Assembly (NCBI RefSeq): GCF_003340345.1
Contig: NZ_PPTQ01000007.1
Location: 1 to 64,000 of the forward strand
Length of the DNA: 64,000 nt
Direction: 5' to 3'
DNA from: Paraeggerthella hongkongensis
GTDB taxonomy: Bacteria > Actinomycetota > Coriobacteriia > Coriobacteriales > Eggerthellaceae
In this document: one piece after another, positions 44,174 to 53,304 of the stretch
Layout: every line of letters starts with the position of its first letter
Position numbering within the stretch: the first letter of the stretch is position 1
The notes under the pieces: generated by a model
Told to the model about the DNA's origin: nothing
Database searches by the model: none
The model's input: the letters and a program-made list of their open reading frames with translations, nothing else
Made by a program: the position numbers and the translations under genes

Positions 44174-44945
44174 CCAAGATAAGCTTTGCGACGAGGACGC
44201 GCGACGTGCGACAACTGCGGCTCGTACGGACGACAGCCAGGAGACGCGTTTTCAAGCGTCCGTTGCTCCTAGTCGAGCTGCCCTTTCTGTTCGGCAAAAG
44301 ACCATCGCGGGCATCGTCGGCATTCTGTCGGTGCTTCTCATCGGATGCTCGGCGGTGTTTTTGTACGCATCTCCCGTCGATTCGTCCGCGCCTTCCTCCG
44401 ATCCTGTATCGAGAGAGCAGAATGCAGGGCTTGTCGGTGATGCTGGTTCGGAGGGTTCCGCGCGCCAGAGCGAGGGATCGGGGGAAGGCCAGGGCGACGC
44501 TGCTTCTCCGGGTGAAACCTCCGAGGCCCCTGCTGCTCGAGAACCTGCTCTTGCAGAGGGGGCAGGGGCTTCGGCGGGAGGTTCGGATCTCTCGGGATCT
44601 TTCAAGGAAGAAGCTTCTGGAGGTGGTTCCAGCCAATCGGTCGTCACCGTTTCGGTATATGTGGATTCGTCGGTTGTGGGCAGCCCGGTATCGGGCGGTA
44701 CCACGGCGACCTTTGCCCAAGGGGCAACGGTGTACGATGCGCTCATGGCATGCGGCTTTTCCGTCAATGCGTCGACGTCTCCGTTCGGCATATACGTGAG
44801 CGCCGTCGGCGGTCTGGCCGAGAAGGAGCATGGAGGAGGAAGCGGCTGGAAGTACTCGGTCAACGGCGAGGTTCTCATGATGGCGTGCGACAAGTACGCG
44901 CTGAACGACGGGGATGCCGTTTCGTGGTTCTACGTGACGGGTTGA
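44166..44945 (+). CDS. Membrane-anchored DUF4430 protein
   Basis: A 259-residue protein with a cytoplasmic tail of about 45 residues, one membrane span (IAGIVGILSVLLIGCSAVFLY), an acidic Ser/Ala/Gly-rich linker, and a C-terminal DUF4430 domain (about 165-259) with ATFAQGATVYDALMACGF and a GGGSGWKYSVNG motif. LIGC resembles a lipobox, but the long N-tail argues for a plain membrane anchor. The ATG overlaps the stop of the giant surface protein gene (ATGCTTGA), and GAAGGG lies upstream. It probably receives cobalamin from the surface protein and presents it to the ECF transporter. Confidence 0.82.
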   Translation: MLDQDKLCDEDARRATTAARTDDSQETRFQASVAPSRAALSVRQKTIAGIVGILSVLLIGCSAVFLYASPVDSSAPSSDPVSREQNAGLVGDAGSEGSARQSEGSGEGQGDAASPGETSEAPAAREPALAEGAGASAGGSDLSGSFKEEASGGGSSQSVVTVSVYVDSSVVGSPVSGGTTATFAQGATVYDALMACGFSVNASTSPFGIYVSAVGGLAEKEHGGGSGWKYSVNGEVLMMACDKYALNDGDAVSWFYVTG

Positions 44946-45062
44946 GTTGATGGGTTTCAACCGGACGCCTTTCCTTCTTCGTTGAAGGGGCGTCCGGTTT
45001 CGTGTGCTATCCTAGCTGCTTCGGATGAGGGCGGCTCGGCGATCGAAAGGCGAGGTGGGGCA

Positions 45063-45158
45063 TTGTTCAGTCGGAAGGTTTCGATCATTCTTGCGATCAT
45101 CGCATTGGCTTCTGCGGTGCTTCTGGTCATCTCGCTGTTCTTCACGGTGGGCAAGTAA
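45063..45158 (+). CDS. 31-residue single-span membrane peptide
   Basis: A TTG-initiated small gene in the gap between the DUF4430 gene and the ECF permease, preceded by AGGTGGGG. The product, beginning MFSRKVSIILAIIALASA and ending SLFFTVGK, is one membrane helix with a short basic N-terminus. It lies 13 nt before the ecfT-like start on the same strand. A small accessory subunit of the transporter is possible. The start codon is weak, so the call is tentative. Confidence 0.5.
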   Translation: MFSRKVSIILAIIALASAVLLVISLFFTVGK

Positions 45159-45171
45159 GGGTGCGAGCCTG

Positions 45172-46068
45172 GTGAAAAGAACGGCGTTCGACCTGTTCCA
45201 TCCCGTGGTCGCGTTGGCGTACTTCGCTATCCTGCTCGTCATGAGCATGGCCGCGATGCAGCCCGTGTACCTTCTGGTGTCGCTTGCGGCCGCGCTCGCT
45301 CTTGGCGCGTCGCTGCGCGGCTCTCGTGCCGTCGCTCGCTCCCTTGCATGGCAGCTTCCTCTTGTCGTGGTCGTCGCGCTGGCGAACCCGTTGTTCTCGG
45401 CTTCCGGGTCCACCGAGCTGTTTCGCATCGGAGCGCGGGCGTTCTACCTGGAAAGCTTCGTGTACGGTGCGTGCATGGGCGTGATGCTGGCAAGCGTGCT
45501 GCTCACGTTCTCGAATGCTTCGCGCGTGTTGACGTCCGACAAGATCATGGCTTTGTTCGGCGGCGTCGTGCCCACGGTCGGGCTCATGCTGTCCATGACG
45601 GCGCGCCTGGTGCCCCAGTTCGTTCGCCGCGGAGGTGATATCGAAGGCGTTGCGCGCGCATGCACGGCCGCCCGTCCGATTGCGGCGACATCGCCCGATT
45701 CGACGAAAGGCGCGAGCCGCCGCCTTCGTTTTCGCGAGCACATGCGCTTGACTTCGGTTCTTATGGGGTGGAGCATGGAGGACTCGCTTGAAACCGCCGA
45801 TGCCATGAAAGCGCGCGGTTGGGGCGCCGCCCCGAAGCGCACCACCTACGCGCGCTTTCGCTTCCGGCGCCTTGACGCATGCGCGCTCGCGTTCCTCGCG
45901 GTGGTTGGCGCAAGCGCCGCCGTTGCCGCCTGGGCGGCATGCGCTCAATTCAGGTTCTACCCGTCCATCGTCGGCTTCGCCTCGTGGTGGAGCTACGTCC
46001 CCTACGTACTGTTCGCGGCTTTGCCGCTGGCCATGGAAGCAAGGGAGCGGATTGTATGGAGATCGTAA
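45172..46068 (+). CDS. ecfT: ECF transporter transmembrane component of the cobalamin locus
   Basis: A 298-residue EcfT-type scaffold. It has FDLFHPVVALAYFAILLVMS at the N-terminus, about five helices, and the coupling motif ADAMKARGWGA near residue 210. The basic loop RRLRFREHMRL is between helices. The GTG at 45172 is used because it begins the conserved FHP region; TAAGGG lies 10 nt upstream. It overlaps the ATPase gene by 13 nt. It belongs to the second ECF system of this window and is unlinked to ribU. Confidence 0.88.
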   Translation: MKRTAFDLFHPVVALAYFAILLVMSMAAMQPVYLLVSLAAALALGASLRGSRAVARSLAWQLPLVVVVALANPLFSASGSTELFRIGARAFYLESFVYGACMGVMLASVLLTFSNASRVLTSDKIMALFGGVVPTVGLMLSMTARLVPQFVRRGGDIEGVARACTAARPIAATSPDSTKGASRRLRFREHMRLTSVLMGWSMEDSLETADAMKARGWGAAPKRTTYARFRFRRLDACALAFLAVVGASAAVAAWAACAQFRFYPSIVGFASWWSYVPYVLFAALPLAMEARERIVWRS

Positions 46069-47525
46069 CCGATCAGCCCGCCGTCGAGGCGCGCGGGTTC
46101 TCCTTTTCGTATCCCGATGCCGCGGCATCGATCGGACCGCTTGATTGGCGGGTGTCCGAAGGGGCGTTCCAGCTGCTGGTCGGAGCGACCGGCAGCGGAA
46201 AGACCACGCTGTTGCGCTGCTTGAAGCAGGCTATCTCTCCTGTTGGGACGAAGGGCGGGGCGCTCAAAACGTTTGACATCCCCGTCGAGGACATGGACGC
46301 GTTCGCGGCGGCTTCGCGCGTGGGCTACGTTGCCCAAAGCCCCGAGAACCAGATCGTGTGCGACGCCGTGTGGCACGAGCTTGCCTTCGGGCTGGAAAAC
46401 TTGGGCGTTTCGCAGGACCAGATGCGCCGTCGCGTGGCCGAGGTCGCGCATTTCTTCGGCATCGAGCCGTGGTTCCGGCGTCAGGTGTCCGAGCTTTCGG
46501 GAGGCCAGAAGCAGATGCTCACGCTGGCCAGCGTCCTTGCCATGCAGCCCCGGCTGCTGCTGCTCGACGAGCCGACGGCCCAGCTTGACCCGGTGGCGGA
46601 GAAGAACTTCCTGCACGCGCTTTTCCGCGTGAACCGCGAGTTGGGAATCACGGTGGTGGTTGCCACGCATGCGCCTGAATCCATGGCCTCGTACGCCACC
46701 GATGCCGTGGAGCTGCGCGACGGCCGGATAGAGGAGGTTTCGCTCGATCGCTTCGCGGCGCGGCCGCTTCGCCTTCCGGATGCTGGACGCGCCGTCGAAG
46801 CGGGGCGCCCGGCGCGCGCGGCCGATTCTGCCGTGGCGCTGAGCGACGTGCGCTGCCGCTACGGGCGCGACGCCGATTGGGTGCTGCGCGGCATGGACTT
46901 GAACGTGCGCCCGGGGCGCGTGCATGCGCTGGTGGGGGGGAACGGCAGCGGGAAGTCGACGCTGCTGCGCCTGGTCGCCGGCGTGCTGAAGCCCGAGCGG
47001 GGCAGCGTGATCAACCACCTGTCGTCCCGTCAGGCGCTTCTTCCGCAGGATCCGAAATCCCTGTTCGCGTGCGACAGCGTGGACGAAGAGCTGCGGGAGT
47101 GGCAAGGTTCGTGCGGATTCTCCGACGGCGACGTGTCCGCCGCGCTCGAGCGGTTCGGCCTGACGTCCTGCGCGGCAAGCCATCCGTACGACCTGTCGGG
47201 CGGGCAGCAGCAAAAGCTTGCGCTGGCCAAGCTTTTGCTGACCGATCCCGACTTGCTGCTGCTCGACGAGCCCACGAAGGGCCTTGACGCGCCGTCGAAG
47301 GCCGCGGTGGCTGAGGCGCTGCTCGATCGGGTTCGGGCGGGCGCGACGGTGCTTGTGGCCACGCACGATCTGGCCTTTGCGGCCCTTGTTGCCGACGAGG
47401 TCACCATGCTGTTCAACGGCGAGGATGCCTGCACGGAGCCTGCCGGTTCGTTTTTCGAGGGGAACCTGTTCTACCGACCTTCCGAGGACGCGTTCGCGCG
47501 CCTGTACGAAGGAGGGTCGCGATGA
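46056..47525 (+). CDS. ECF transporter ATPase, two ATPase domains in one protein
   Basis: A 489-residue tandem ATPase equivalent to EcfA1 plus EcfA2. Domain 1 has GATGSGKTT (about residue 45), QSPENQIV, ELSGGQKQMLTLA and LLLLDEPTAQLD. Domain 2 has GGNGSGKST (about 298), LSGGQQQKLALAK and LLLLDEPTKGLD. QSPENQIV is the EcfA-type Q-loop. AGGGAG precedes the ATG. The start at 46056 lies inside the end of ecfT and the end overlaps the S-component gene by 4 nt, so all three are coupled. Confidence 0.92.
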   Translation: MEIVTDQPAVEARGFSFSYPDAAASIGPLDWRVSEGAFQLLVGATGSGKTTLLRCLKQAISPVGTKGGALKTFDIPVEDMDAFAAASRVGYVAQSPENQIVCDAVWHELAFGLENLGVSQDQMRRRVAEVAHFFGIEPWFRRQVSELSGGQKQMLTLASVLAMQPRLLLLDEPTAQLDPVAEKNFLHALFRVNRELGITVVVATHAPESMASYATDAVELRDGRIEEVSLDRFAARPLRLPDAGRAVEAGRPARAADSAVALSDVRCRYGRDADWVLRGMDLNVRPGRVHALVGGNGSGKSTLLRLVAGVLKPERGSVINHLSSRQALLPQDPKSLFACDSVDEELREWQGSCGFSDGDVSAALERFGLTSCAASHPYDLSGGQQQKLALAKLLLTDPDLLLLDEPTKGLDAPSKAAVAEALLDRVRAGATVLVATHDLAFAALVADEVTMLFNGEDACTEPAGSFFEGNLFYRPSEDAFARLYEGGSR

Positions 47526-48256
47526 GCGCTTCGAAAGGGAAGGCGCATCGGGTGTTGGCGGCGCTCGAGGTTCCGGCCTTGGTTGCCGTTCCCTGCGCGC
47601 TTGCCGCGTGCGCGTATTTCGGCATCGAGCAGGGGGCGCTTTTGACCGTGGCGGTCGCCTGCGTTGCGGTCGCGGTGTTCTTCGCGGGGTTCGAGACGTC
47701 TCGTCCGCCGCTTCGCCAGGTCATGCCCACGGTAGTGCTGGCTGCGCTGGCGGCTGCGGGCCGCATCCTGTTCGCGCCCGTTCCCGACTTCAAGCCGGTT
47801 TCGGCCATTTGCATCCTTGCAGGGGCCGTGTTCGGTCGGCGCAGCGGCTTTCTGGTAGGCGCGCTGGCTGCGCTCGTGTCCAACTTCTTCTTCGGGCAAG
47901 GACCGTGGACGCCGTGGCAGATGTACGCGTGGGGCCTGGTCGGGTACGTGGCCGGCGTGCTGGCCGATCGGGGCTGGCTCGATCGGACGGCCGTGCTGTG
48001 CGCCTACGGGTTCGTTTCCTCTTTGGCGTACGGGCTCATCCTCAACAGCTGGTACGTTGTGGGCTTCGTCCATCCCGTGACGCTTCCCGCCGTGGCGGTC
48101 GCTTTCGCCGCTGCGCTTCCCTTCGACGTCACGCACGGCGTTGCCACGGTTGTGTTTCTGCTGGCGCTCTATGCGCCCTGGCGCAAGAAGCTTGAGCGCA
48201 TCAAGCGCAAATACGCCCTGGTGGACGCTGGTTTCAGCACATCTCGTCCATCGTGA
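47522..48256 (+). CDS. ECF transporter S component, probably cobalamin-specific
   Basis: A 244-residue S component with six to seven predicted helices. The typical ECF S block is ICILAGAVFGRRSGFLVGALAALVSNFFFGQGPWTPWQMYAWGLVG, seen here from about residue 95 to 140. The C-terminal 30 residues are basic. It overlaps the ATPase gene (ATGA). The substrate is inferred: the cobalamin riboswitch and the DUF4430 genes upstream indicate cobalamin or a corrinoid precursor. It is longer than the usual 180-200-residue S components. Confidence 0.85.
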   Translation: MSASKGKAHRVLAALEVPALVAVPCALAACAYFGIEQGALLTVAVACVAVAVFFAGFETSRPPLRQVMPTVVLAALAAAGRILFAPVPDFKPVSAICILAGAVFGRRSGFLVGALAALVSNFFFGQGPWTPWQMYAWGLVGYVAGVLADRGWLDRTAVLCAYGFVSSLAYGLILNSWYVVGFVHPVTLPAVAVAFAAALPFDVTHGVATVVFLLALYAPWRKKLERIKRKYALVDAGFSTSRPS

Positions 48257-48313
48257 TACAATGCAAGCTTCCCTAAGCGGCGGCTTCACCCTGAACAGCA
48301 AGGAAGTGTTTCC

Positions 48314-48922
48314 ATGGCTCGAGGAACTGGCTCTTTCGACGATGCGGTTGCAGCGTTGCGGCGCGCAGACGCGATCGTCTTTCCCACGGACACGGTGTAC
48401 GGGCTGGGCGTTGCCGTTGATGCGGCGCGCACGCCGGAGGTGCTCTACCGTTTGAAGGAGCGCGATCGCGGCAAGCCCATCGCGTGGCTGGTCGGCGGTG
48501 CGGACGACCTCGACCGGTACGGCGAAGGCGTTCCCGATCTAGCTCGTACGCTCGCGCGAATGTACTGGCCGGGCCCGCTCACCCTGATCGTGAAGGCGGC
48601 CGAGTGCGTCCCCGAAGCGTTCCGATCCGCCGAGGGGACCATCGGCTTGCGCATGCCCGACAACTCGGTTGCGCTCGAACTCATCGCTCAGGTCGGATGC
48701 CCTCTTGCCACTACGTCCGCGAATCTGTCGGGTTGCGCGTCGCCGTGCTCGTACGAAGCTATCGACCCTGCCTTGGCCGCGCGCGTGCGCGTGATCGTGG
48801 CGGACGAGAGCGACGCCGACAAAAGCGGCCTTGCCTCGACCGTCCTCGACTGCACGCGCGATCTGCCCGTCGTGGTGCGCGAAGGGGCCGTCACCGCCAA
48901 GGACGTTCGGAGCCTTCTTTAA
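48314..48922 (+). CDS. L-threonylcarbamoyladenylate synthase (Sua5/YciO/YrdC family)
   Basis: A 202-residue enzyme that makes threonylcarbamoyl-AMP from threonine, bicarbonate and ATP for the t6A modification of tRNA. It has the YrdC pattern IVFPTDTVYGLGVAVD at residue 20, LKERDRGKPIAWLV, WPGPLTLIVK, and RMPDNSVALELI with TTSANLSG near residue 135. It lacks the C-terminal Sua5 domain, so it is of the short TsaC type. AAGGAAG lies 8-10 nt before the ATG. A TACAAT -10 near 48257 lies in the gap after the S-component gene. Confidence 0.93.
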   Translation: MARGTGSFDDAVAALRRADAIVFPTDTVYGLGVAVDAARTPEVLYRLKERDRGKPIAWLVGGADDLDRYGEGVPDLARTLARMYWPGPLTLIVKAAECVPEAFRSAEGTIGLRMPDNSVALELIAQVGCPLATTSANLSGCASPCSYEAIDPALAARVRVIVADESDADKSGLASTVLDCTRDLPVVVREGAVTAKDVRSLL

Positions 48923-49051
48923 TCCGGGCATGTCTGCAACCTTGCGCCTCGTGCGCTTCGGTCCTCGTTTCCGCCCGCGCGAAACCCGGTCTTCACCCTT
49001 CTTGTTGCAGGATGGGTATAATGGAGGAAACTCCTGGGGAGGGGATACAGC

Positions 49052-50035
49052 ATGGGAATCGAAACGACCGTCACGCCCGTGGGCTTTCTTTCGAACGACG
49101 AAACGTCCACCATCAAGGGCCTGGTCTGGAAAGCTTCCGAAACAAGGGGAAGCGCGCGCGTCGTCTCCTCTCCGCGCGGCATCGTGCAGATCGTGCACGG
49201 CATGGCCGAGCACGTGGAGCGCTACGACGAGTTCGCGCGCTACCTGGTAAGCCGCGGCTACGTGGTGTGCGCCGCCGACCACATCGGGCACGGCAAAAGC
49301 GCTCCCGATGCGGAAAGCCTGGGGCACATGCCCGTTGACGGCAAGGAAATCCTGATCGAGGACGTGCACGAGCTGCGCAAAACCGTCACCGCGCGCTACT
49401 CCCGTCAAACGCCCTACATCCTGTTCGGGCATTCCATGGGCAGCTTCATCGCCCGCGCCTACCTGGCGCGCCATGGCGAAGGCGTGGCGGCCGCCGTGCT
49501 GTGCGGCACCGGCCAGCAGCCGTACCTTCTCTCGAAAGCCGGCAACGCTTTGGCCCGGCTGATCGCGCGGTCGAAGGGGCCGCAGTATCGCAGCGCGTTT
49601 CTCGACGGCATGGGGGCGGGCGGCTTCGCCAAGAAGATCCGCAACCCCCGCACGCCTTACGACTGGCTGTCCACCGATCCCGCCGTCGTCGACGCCTTCT
49701 TGGCGGACGAGCTGTGCGGCGCCATGTTCTCGGTCGGCGCCTACGCCACGCTCACCGACCTCACGGGCGAGGTGGTCACCATGGCCTGCGCGTCGAAGGT
49801 TCCGAAAGATCTGCCCGTGCTGTTCGTCGCTGGCGCGCAGGACCCGGTGGGCGCGTGCGGCAAGGGCGTGCAGGCGGCCGCCGACCTGCTGCGCCGCGCG
49901 GGCGTCGAGGACGTGACGGCGACGTTGTACGAGGGCATGCGCCACGAGATACTGAACGAGCCCGGTCGGGCGCAGGTTTATGCCGAAGTAGCCGATTGGA
50001 TGGAGGAGCACGCATGCGATCAACCTACGTCGTAG
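49052..50035 (+). CDS. Alpha/beta hydrolase, monoacylglycerol lipase-like
   Basis: A 327-residue serine hydrolase. It has the oxyanion segment VHGMAEHVERYDEFARYL, the GHGKSAPDAESLGHMP loop, the nucleophile elbow LFGHSMGSFIARAYL (Ser near residue 132), the acid region LFVAGAQDPVGACG, and the histidine in YEGMRHEILNE. This order fits lysophospholipases and monoglyceride lipases. TATAAT at 49017-49022 is the likely -10, and GGGAGGGG lies 7 nt before the ATG. The gene overlaps glpK by 22 nt, so glycerol released from lipids probably feeds the kinase. Confidence 0.88.
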   Translation: MGIETTVTPVGFLSNDETSTIKGLVWKASETRGSARVVSSPRGIVQIVHGMAEHVERYDEFARYLVSRGYVVCAADHIGHGKSAPDAESLGHMPVDGKEILIEDVHELRKTVTARYSRQTPYILFGHSMGSFIARAYLARHGEGVAAAVLCGTGQQPYLLSKAGNALARLIARSKGPQYRSAFLDGMGAGGFAKKIRNPRTPYDWLSTDPAVVDAFLADELCGAMFSVGAYATLTDLTGEVVTMACASKVPKDLPVLFVAGAQDPVGACGKGVQAAADLLRRAGVEDVTATLYEGMRHEILNEPGRAQVYAEVADWMEEHACDQPTS

Positions 50036-51510
50036 CGCTCGATCAGGGAACCACCTCGTCGCGCGCTATGCTCATCGACGGGCAGGGCGCCGTCGTCGAT
50101 GCGGTGCAGAACTCGTTTCCCCAGTTGTACCCGCAGCCCGGTTGGGTGGAGCACGATCCGCGGGACATTCTGTCGTCGCAGCTGGGGGCGTTCACCGAAC
50201 TGCTCGTGTCGAACAACTTGGGTCCAGGCGACATCGCCTGCATCGGGATCACGAACCAGCGTGAAACCACGGTGGTGTGGAATCGCGAAACGGGAGAGCC
50301 GGTGTTCAACGCCATTGTGTGGCAATGCCGCCGCACAGCCCCCATCATCGACGAGCTGTGCGCCGACGCCGAGGTTGCGCGCGAGATCACGCGCAAGACC
50401 GGCCTGGTTCCCGATGCGTACTTCTCTGCAAGCAAGGTGAAATGGATCTTGGACAACGTGCCCGGCGCCCGCGAGGACGCCCGGGCCGGCAAGCTTGCTT
50501 TCGGCACGGTGGACAGCTGGCTTATCTGGGTGCTGACGCAGGGGCGGGTTCACGCCACCGACGTGACGAACGCCAGCCGCACCATGCTCTTCGACATCCA
50601 CGAGATGCGCTGGGATCCCTGGCTGCTCGACCTGTTCGACGTGCCGGCCTCGATGCTTCCCGAGGTTCGTCCCTCTTCGGGCGACTTCGGCCGCACGGCC
50701 AACGCCGGCATTGCTCCGGGCATCCCCATCTGCGGCGTAGCGGGCGACCAGCAGGCGGCGCTCTTCGGCCAGTGCTGCTTCGAGCCCGGCCAGGCGAAGA
50801 ACACGTACGGCACCGGGTGCTTTCTGCTCATGCACACGGGCGGCGAAGCGTGCGCGTCCTCGCACAACCTGATCACCACGGTTGCAGCGTCCGCGCCCGG
50901 CGCGCCGGGCCCCGAGTACGCGCTCGAAGGCAGCGTGTTCATGGCGGGCGCGCTCATGCAGTGGTTGCGCGACGAGCTGGGGCTGATCGAGAACGTGGGG
51001 GAGACCGCAGCTTTGGCGCGCAGCGTCGACAGCACGGGCGGCGTCTACATCGTGCCCGCCTTCACCGGGCTGGGCGCCCCGTACTGGGACGCCGATGCGC
51101 GCGGGGCCGTGTACGGGCTTACGCGCGGAACCACGCGGGCCCATTTCGTGCGTGCCGCGCTCGAATCCCTGGCCTATCAGGTGCACGATCTTGCGGTGGC
51201 CATGGAGGCCGACGCGGGCGTGCCCCTTTCCGTGCTCAACGTGGACGGCGGGGCCTCTGCGAACGATTTTCTCATGCAATTCCAGTCCGATGTGTTGCGC
51301 ACGCCGCTGCGTCGACCGCAGAATGCGGAGACGACGGCGTTGGGCGCGGCTTACCTGGCCGGCTTGGCCGTCGGATTCTGGAGCGGAACTGAAGAGCTGC
51401 GCGGCTTGCGCGCGTCCGACAAGCGCTACGAGCCGTGCATCGAGGATGCGCGCCATGCGGTTTTGCTGGAGGGCTGGGCCAAGGCCGTCCGCCGCACGAT
51501 GATGGATTAA
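50014..51510 (+). CDS. glpK: Glycerol kinase
   Basis: A 498-residue FGGY-family kinase that makes glycerol 3-phosphate. Recognised blocks: ALDQGTTSSRAMLID at the N-terminus, GITNQRETTVVWNRETG (about residue 79), NTYGTGCFLLMHTGG-like adenine-site strand (about 262), GVYIVPAFTGLGAPYWD (about 343), and the VDGGASANDFLMQFQ phosphate-site block (about 408). The ATG at 50014 begins inside the end of the lipase gene and has GGAGGAGC upstream. The overlap suggests that lipid hydrolysis and glycerol use are coupled. Confidence 0.96.
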   Translation: MRSTYVVALDQGTTSSRAMLIDGQGAVVDAVQNSFPQLYPQPGWVEHDPRDILSSQLGAFTELLVSNNLGPGDIACIGITNQRETTVVWNRETGEPVFNAIVWQCRRTAPIIDELCADAEVAREITRKTGLVPDAYFSASKVKWILDNVPGAREDARAGKLAFGTVDSWLIWVLTQGRVHATDVTNASRTMLFDIHEMRWDPWLLDLFDVPASMLPEVRPSSGDFGRTANAGIAPGIPICGVAGDQQAALFGQCCFEPGQAKNTYGTGCFLLMHTGGEACASSHNLITTVAASAPGAPGPEYALEGSVFMAGALMQWLRDELGLIENVGETAALARSVDSTGGVYIVPAFTGLGAPYWDADARGAVYGLTRGTTRAHFVRAALESLAYQVHDLAVAMEADAGVPLSVLNVDGGASANDFLMQFQSDVLRTPLRRPQNAETTALGAAYLAGLAVGFWSGTEELRGLRASDKRYEPCIEDARHAVLLEGWAKAVRRTMMD

Positions 51511-51526
51511 CGAAAGGGCTTACTAC

Positions 51527-51967
51527 ATGAAGATCAGCATCGCAAGCGATCACGCGGGATTCGAGCAGAAGCAGCAGCTCGTGGACTACCTGGCCTCGCA
51601 GGGCCATGACGTCGTCGACCGCGGCCCCGACACCGACGACCGCGTCGACTATCCCGATTATGCGGCGCTCGTCGCGCATGACGTCGTCGACGGCTTGGCC
51701 GAGCGCGGCGTGCTCGTATGCGGAACCGGCATCGGCATGGCCGTCGCCGCGAACAAGGTGGCGGGCGTCCGAGCTGCCAACATCGTGTCCCCCGAATTCG
51801 CCGCGCTGTGCCGCGAGCACAACGATGCGAACGTCATCACGCTGTCCGGTCGCTTCGTCGAGCCGGGCGTCAACCAGGCGATCCTCGACGCGTTCCTGTC
51901 CACCGCGTTCGGCGGCGGGCGCCATGCGGGTCGCGTGGAAAAGATCGCCGCTCTCGAGATCGGCTAG
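51527..51967 (+). CDS. rpiB: Ribose-5-phosphate isomerase B
   Basis: A 146-residue RpiB/LacA/LacB-family isomerase that interconverts ribose 5-phosphate and ribulose 5-phosphate. It starts with [13 protein letters not shown], then has [16 protein letters not shown], the catalytic-Cys loop [18 protein letters not shown] (Cys near residue 66), and a C-terminal [25 protein letters not shown] pattern, with His. It lies 16 nt after glpK and probably shares its transcript. Confidence 0.95.
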   Translation: MKISIASDHAGFEQKQQLVDYLASQGHDVVDRGPDTDDRVDYPDYAALVAHDVVDGLAERGVLVCGTGIGMAVAANKVAGVRAANIVSPEFAALCREHNDANVITLSGRFVEPGVNQAILDAFLSTAFGGGRHAGRVEKIAALEIG

Positions 51968-52035
51968 CTTGGCTGGATCTTACGCACGCCCGTTGTGCTA
52001 GCATAGCCCCGAAACAGCCCAGCGAAAGGAATACC

Positions 52036-53292
52036 ATGGCTCTTTCCTACGTATCCCAAACCGATCCCGTCGTTGCGGACGCGCTCCGTCAAGAGCTTGC
52101 CCGCGAACGCGATTCCGTGGAGCTCATCGCGTCGGAGAACTTCACGTCTCCTGCCGTTATGGAGGCCGTGGGCAGCGTGCTCACGAACAAGTACGCCGAA
52201 GGCTACCCGCGCAAGCGCTACTACGGCGGCTGCGAGAAGGTCGACATCGTCGAGGACCTGGCGCGCGACCGCGCCTGCGAGTTGTTCGGCTGCCGGTTCG
52301 CCAACGTCCAGCCCCATTCCGGCGCGAACGCGAACCTTGCCGCATACTTCTCCATCATCAAGCCGGGCGACACCATCCTGGGCATGAGCTTGGACCAGGG
52401 CGGCCACCTTACGCACGGCAGCCCGGTGAACTTCTCGGGTCGCCTGTACCACGTGGAAGCGTACGGCGTCGATTCCGAAACCGAGACCATTGACTACGAC
52501 GCCCTTGAGGCCAAGGCCAAGGAATGCCGTCCCCAGGTGATCGTCGGCGGCGCGAGCGCCTATCCGCGCGTCATCGATTTCGAGCGCATGGCCGCCATCG
52601 CCCACGAGGTGGGGGCGTACTTCATGGTGGACATGGCCCACATCGCCGGCCTGGTTGCCACGGGCGCGCATCCCAGCCCCGTGCCTCATGCCGACATCGT
52701 GACCTCCACCAGCCACAAAACGCTGCGCGGCCCGCGCGGCGGCTTCATCCTGACCAACGACGAAGAGCTGTACAAGAAGATCAACAGCGCCGTGTTCCCC
52801 GGTGCGCAGGGCGGTCCGCTCATGCACGTGATCGCCGGCAAGGCCGTGGCCTTCGGCGAGGCGCTGGCCCCTTCGTTCGCCGCGTACATCGACCAGGTGG
52901 TGGAGAACGCGCGCGTGCTCGGCCAGGGCATGATGGACGGCGGCTTGCGCCTGGTGTCCGGCGGCACCGACAACCATCTGTGCCTGGTCGATCTGACCGC
53001 GGCCGACGTCACGGGCAAGGACGCCGAGAAGCTGCTCGAAGGCGTGGGCTTGACGGTGAACAAGAACTCCATTCCTAACGAGCCGCGCAGCCCCTTCGTC
53101 ACGAGCGGCATCCGCGTGGGCAGCGCTGCGGCCACCACGCGCGGCTTCACCGCCGACGATTTCTATCAGGTGGGCCAGCTTATCGCCGCAACCGTGTTCA
53201 ACGCGGGCGACGAGGGCAAGCTCGCCGACATTCGCACGAAGGTGGAGGCCATGCTGGCCGCCCACCCGCTGTACCCGGAACTTACCTACTAG
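52036..53292 (+). CDS. glyA: Serine hydroxymethyltransferase
   Basis: A 418-residue PLP enzyme that converts serine and tetrahydrofolate to glycine and methylene-tetrahydrofolate. It shows [21 protein letters not shown] near the N-terminus, [27 protein letters not shown], the Schiff-base lysine in [14 protein letters not shown] (about residue 228), and a C-terminal [19 protein letters not shown] lies 7 nt before the ATG at 52036. A longer frame upstream overlaps rpiB and is not used. Confidence 0.97.
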   Translation: MALSYVSQTDPVVADALRQELARERDSVELIASENFTSPAVMEAVGSVLTNKYAEGYPRKRYYGGCEKVDIVEDLARDRACELFGCRFANVQPHSGANANLAAYFSIIKPGDTILGMSLDQGGHLTHGSPVNFSGRLYHVEAYGVDSETETIDYDALEAKAKECRPQVIVGGASAYPRVIDFERMAAIAHEVGAYFMVDMAHIAGLVATGAHPSPVPHADIVTSTSHKTLRGPRGGFILTNDEELYKKINSAVFPGAQGGPLMHVIAGKAVAFGEALAPSFAAYIDQVVENARVLGQGMMDGGLRLVSGGTDNHLCLVDLTAADVTGKDAEKLLEGVGLTVNKNSIPNEPRSPFVTSGIRVGSAAATTRGFTADDFYQVGQLIAATVFNAGDEGKLADIRTKVEAMLAAHPLYPELTY

Positions 53293-53304
53293 GAGCACGT
53301 ACCC

